The notes beneath the pieces are model-generated. The model saw only the letters and a program-made list of their open reading frames with translations. It was not told the origin of the DNA and did no database searches. A DNA stretch of 9,304 nt from Alistipes sp. (GTDB taxonomy: Bacteria > Bacteroidota > Bacteroidia > Bacteroidales > Rikenellaceae). The stretch spans positions 1 through 9,304 of the forward strand of contig JAFYQY010000226.1 in assembly GCA_017559685.1 (NCBI GenBank), read 5' to 3'. Positions 7,443 to 9,304 of this stretch are shown here, piece by piece (the first letter of the stretch is position 1; every line of letters starts with the position of its first letter). A program made the translations under genes and the position numbers.

Positions 7443-8396
7443 CTACAAATATCTTTCAAATGCGCTCCTCTCGAGCGAAAAATCTATTTCGGGCATCGAC
7501 TCTACCTTTGCCAACATCTTGCGACAGAAGGTTTTATGTGCCTCGCTATCGGGGTTAAATGGTCGATGCTCGGCAGCGGCAGCCACCTGCTCGACAAGCG
7601 GCAATTTCGCCTTTGCCCCCTCCGAAAGCACCGCATCGCAAAATCGCTCCCACACATAGTCGACCGCCATCTTCGACGGATGAGCCAAGTCGTCGGCATA
7701 GTAGCGATAATCTCGCAAATCGTCAATCAAAATCTCGTACGACGGGAAGTAGTGGGCATTTTCGTACTTCGCCACCAACTCCTCCACTGCCAAACGCAAG
7801 GTCGACTTGCTGACGCTATTCTCCTGCAAGCCGTCGCCGATATGGCGCACAGGACTTACCGTAAGAATAACCTTTTTATCGTGCAAAACACCCTCAAAGA
7901 GTCGGCTATATCGCTCGACAATCTCCGCCACCGACAAGCGCCTGCGCTCGAACTGCGAGGCGGGTTGCTTATGGCAATTAGCCACTACCCTACCCTCGTG
8001 TTCGTAAATCCACGCCGTACCAAATGTCAAGATAACCCACTCGGCCTCGGCAAGCGATTTTGCACCCTGCGCCACCGCCTTGTTCAGATTTCCGAACGCC
8101 TCGGTGTGCGTCTTACCATCGAGCGACGAATGAGCATCGAAAGAGAAATAGCTCTCCTTGCCAGCCGTAATATCGCACACGGCAAATGTTCTCGTATCGG
8201 CCAATCGCTCAATCGCATTGGCTATAGAGAAGGGGTTGAACAGCACTCCAAAAGGGTTACTCTCGATCGAAAATTTCGCTCTCGAGAGTCGCTCCGAGAT
8301 ATTTTCGGCAAAGCAAGAGCCGAGCGCAAAGATTTTTGCGCCATACTCCAACCCCTCCGTAAGTGGAGTCACCTCTATCTCGGTACGAAATTTCAC
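7443..8396 (-). CDS. GSCFA domain protein, SGNH/GDSL-like hydrolase
   Basis: A 317-residue protein with the family-defining GSCFA motif at 26-30. Ser27 is the presumed nucleophile of an SGNH-type esterase. Other family landmarks are NPFGVLFNP (47-55), TFGTAWIY (124-131), NCHK (140-143), SPVRH (181-185), YFPSYEIL (216-223) and DDLAHPS (235-241), where Asp236 and His239 fit the Asp-x-x-His pair of the triad. No signal peptide is seen, so it is probably cytoplasmic. The substrate is unknown; SGNH relatives act on acyl or acetyl esters of lipids and glycans. The start is GTG (8396-8394). The sequence from there (KFRTEIEV) matches the usual family N-terminus and there is no ATG nearby, so the rare start looks real. 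It lies 12 nt behind glnS and its stop touches the next start. Arg and Leu codons (AGA, AGG, CTC) differ from those favoured in secA, suggesting lower expression. Confidence 0.9.
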   Translation of the reverse strand: MKFRTEIEVTPLTEGLEYGAKIFALGSCFAENISERLSRAKFSIESNPFGVLFNPFSIANAIERLADTRTFAVCDITAGKESYFSFDAHSSLDGKTHTEAFGNLNKAVAQGAKSLAEAEWVILTFGTAWIYEHEGRVVANCHKQPASQFERRRLSVAEIVERYSRLFEGVLHDKKVILTVSPVRHIGDGLQENSVSKSTLRLAVEELVAKYENAHYFPSYEILIDDLRDYRYYADDLAHPSKMAVDYVWERFCDAVLSEGAKAKLPLVEQVAAAAEHRPFNPDSEAHKTFCRKMLAKVESMPEIDFSLERSAFERYL

Positions 8397-8408
8397 CCTT
8401 TCGATAGA

Positions 8409-9304
8409 TTATTTATTCATCTTCGCCCACGAGTCCTTCAAGGTCACGGTGCGATTGAATACCAAATGCTCGGCTGTCGAGTCGGTATCAGGGCAGAAGT
8501 AGCCCACACGCTCAAACTGGTAGGTTGTACCAATAGGAGCATCTTTCAATGCTGGCTCCAAATAGCCCTTTGTTACAACCAATGACTCAGGATTGAGGTT
8601 GTCCTCCCACGAAGTTTGACCCTCCGAAGTATCGTTCGGATCCTCGGTCTTGAACAATGGGTTGAACAAACGAATCTCAGCCTCAACAGCGTGCTCAGCC
8701 GATACCCAATGGATAACGCCCTTAACACGACGGCCGTCGCTCGATGAGCCCTCGCCCGACATCGGGTCGTACGAGCAGTGCAACTCAACTACGTTGCCCT
8801 CCTCATCCTTGATAACCTCGTCGCACTTGATAAGGTACGAGTAGCGCAAACGCACCTCGTTTCCTGGCGAAAGACGGAAGTATTTCTTCGGAGGATTCTC
8901 CATAAAGTCGTCACGCTCGATGTAGAGCACCTTCGAGAATGGCACCTCACGCATACCAGCCTCCTCGTTCTCTGGGTTGTTCACAGCCTTGCGCATCTCG
9001 ACCTTACCCTCCTCCCAATTGGTGATAACCACCTTGAGAGGGTTCAAAACAGCCATACGACGCTCGGCAACCTTGTTCAAGTCCTCACGAACGCAGTACT
9101 CCATCTTGCCCAAGTCGATAACATTGTCACGCTTAGCTACACCCACCATCTCGGCAAATGCACGCACCGAAGCAGGGGTATAACCCTTACGGCGCAAAGC
9201 GCAGATAGTCGGCATTCGAGGGTCGTCCCAACCCATTACAGCACCCTCCTTGACGAGTTTGAGGAGGTTACGCTTCGACATCATTGTATAGGTCAAGTTC
9301 AAAC
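8409..9304 (-). CDS. glnS: Glutaminyl-tRNA synthetase, C-terminal part (5' end outside window)
   Basis: The frame is open to the window edge, so the gene is cut at its 5' end and about 298 residues are visible. The start shows LNLTYTMMSKRNL, which matches the class I KMSKS loop region of GlnRS (E. coli LNLEYTVMSKRKL). WDDPRMPT and LRRKGYTPASVRAF follow, and then the anticodon-binding beta-barrel domains, with VPFSKVLYIERDDF, GNEVRLRYSYLIKCDEV, GRRVKGVIHWVSAEHAVEAEIRL, NPESLVVTKGYLEP and the final FERVGYFCPDTDSTAEHLVFNRTVTLKDSW. GlnRS attaches glutamine to tRNA-Gln in the cytoplasm. The HIGH motif and most of the catalytic domain lie beyond 9304. It resembles GlnRS rather than bacterial GluRS, whose anticodon-binding region is all-helical. 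It appears to be upstream of, and probably co-transcribed with, the GSCFA gene. The TTG at 9302-9300 is internal and is not a start. Confidence 0.97.
   Translation of the reverse strand, partial: LNLTYTMMSKRNLLKLVKEGAVMGWDDPRMPTICALRRKGYTPASVRAFAEMVGVAKRDNVIDLGKMEYCVREDLNKVAERRMAVLNPLKVVITNWEEGKVEMRKAVNNPENEEAGMREVPFSKVLYIERDDFMENPPKKYFRLSPGNEVRLRYSYLIKCDEVIKDEEGNVVELHCSYDPMSGEGSSSDGRRVKGVIHWVSAEHAVEAEIRLFNPLFKTEDPNDTSEGQTSWEDNLNPESLVVTKGYLEPALKDAPIGTTYQFERVGYFCPDTDSTAEHLVFNRTVTLKDSWAKMNK

Noticed and set aside
7536..8585. 349-codon plus-strand frame opposite the GSCFA gene and the end of glnS, and similar ones at 1164-1742 and 5889-6539
   Set aside because: These are also in codon register with minus-strand genes whose families are clear. 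They are shadow frames with no domain signal of their own.
9300..9302. TTG as a start codon for the glnS fragment
   Set aside because: The residues around it match the interior of GlnRS next to the KMSKS loop. The frame simply continues off the window.
1..9304. Mobile elements, CRISPR, tRNA/rRNA genes, toxin-antitoxin or defence genes
   Set aside because: Genes fill the window with gaps of at most 93 nt. I saw no transposase, direct-repeat array, RNA-gene-like fold or defence domain on either strand.

Overview
The window is an uninterrupted stretch of chromosomal housekeeping genes, all on the minus strand, from a member of the Bacteroidota. It is most likely a Bacteroidales; an Alistipes/Rikenellaceae-type gut anaerobe is possible, but genus is a guess. 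Pointers are a Bacteroidota-type promoter (TTTG, 20-nt spacer, TATCTTTG) in front of secA, a long SecA of about 1100 residues with phylum-type insertions, the GSCFA and DUF2851 families (both found mainly in this phylum), a GlnRS, and A-rich leaders without clear Shine-Dalgarno sites. I see no insertion sequence, prophage, CRISPR array, tRNA or rRNA.

In transcription order (high to low coordinates), the first block is a compact gene string: the 3' half of glnS (8409-9304), a GSCFA SGNH-type hydrolase (7443-8396), an exported alkaline-phosphatase-superfamily protein with a degenerate active site (5850-7442), sufE (5425-5844), a DUF59/MIP18 Fe-S assembly protein (5088-5408) and a short DUF2851 protein (4164-5084). 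Gaps are 12, 0, 5, 16 and 3 nt, which looks like one operon. A 93-nt gap follows (4071-4163). It holds a perfect AT-rich inverted repeat and the secA promoter. The second block is secA (783-4070), a dCMP deaminase (342-779, 3 nt behind secA) and, after 48 nt, the start of mdh (1-293, running off the window).

Functionally the region mixes translation (GlnRS), Fe-S cluster assembly (SufE plus DUF59 protein), protein export (SecA), dTTP precursor supply (dCMP deaminase) and central carbon metabolism (malate dehydrogenase). Three proteins have no clear role: the GSCFA hydrolase, the phosphatase-like protein and the DUF2851 protein. The most interesting observations are the phosphatase-like protein, which appears to have lost four of six metal ligands and both substrate-contacting basic residues; the palindrome on the -33 element of secA; and the DUF2851 protein, which lacks the family's N-terminal domain. 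I found no clearly new multi-gene system.
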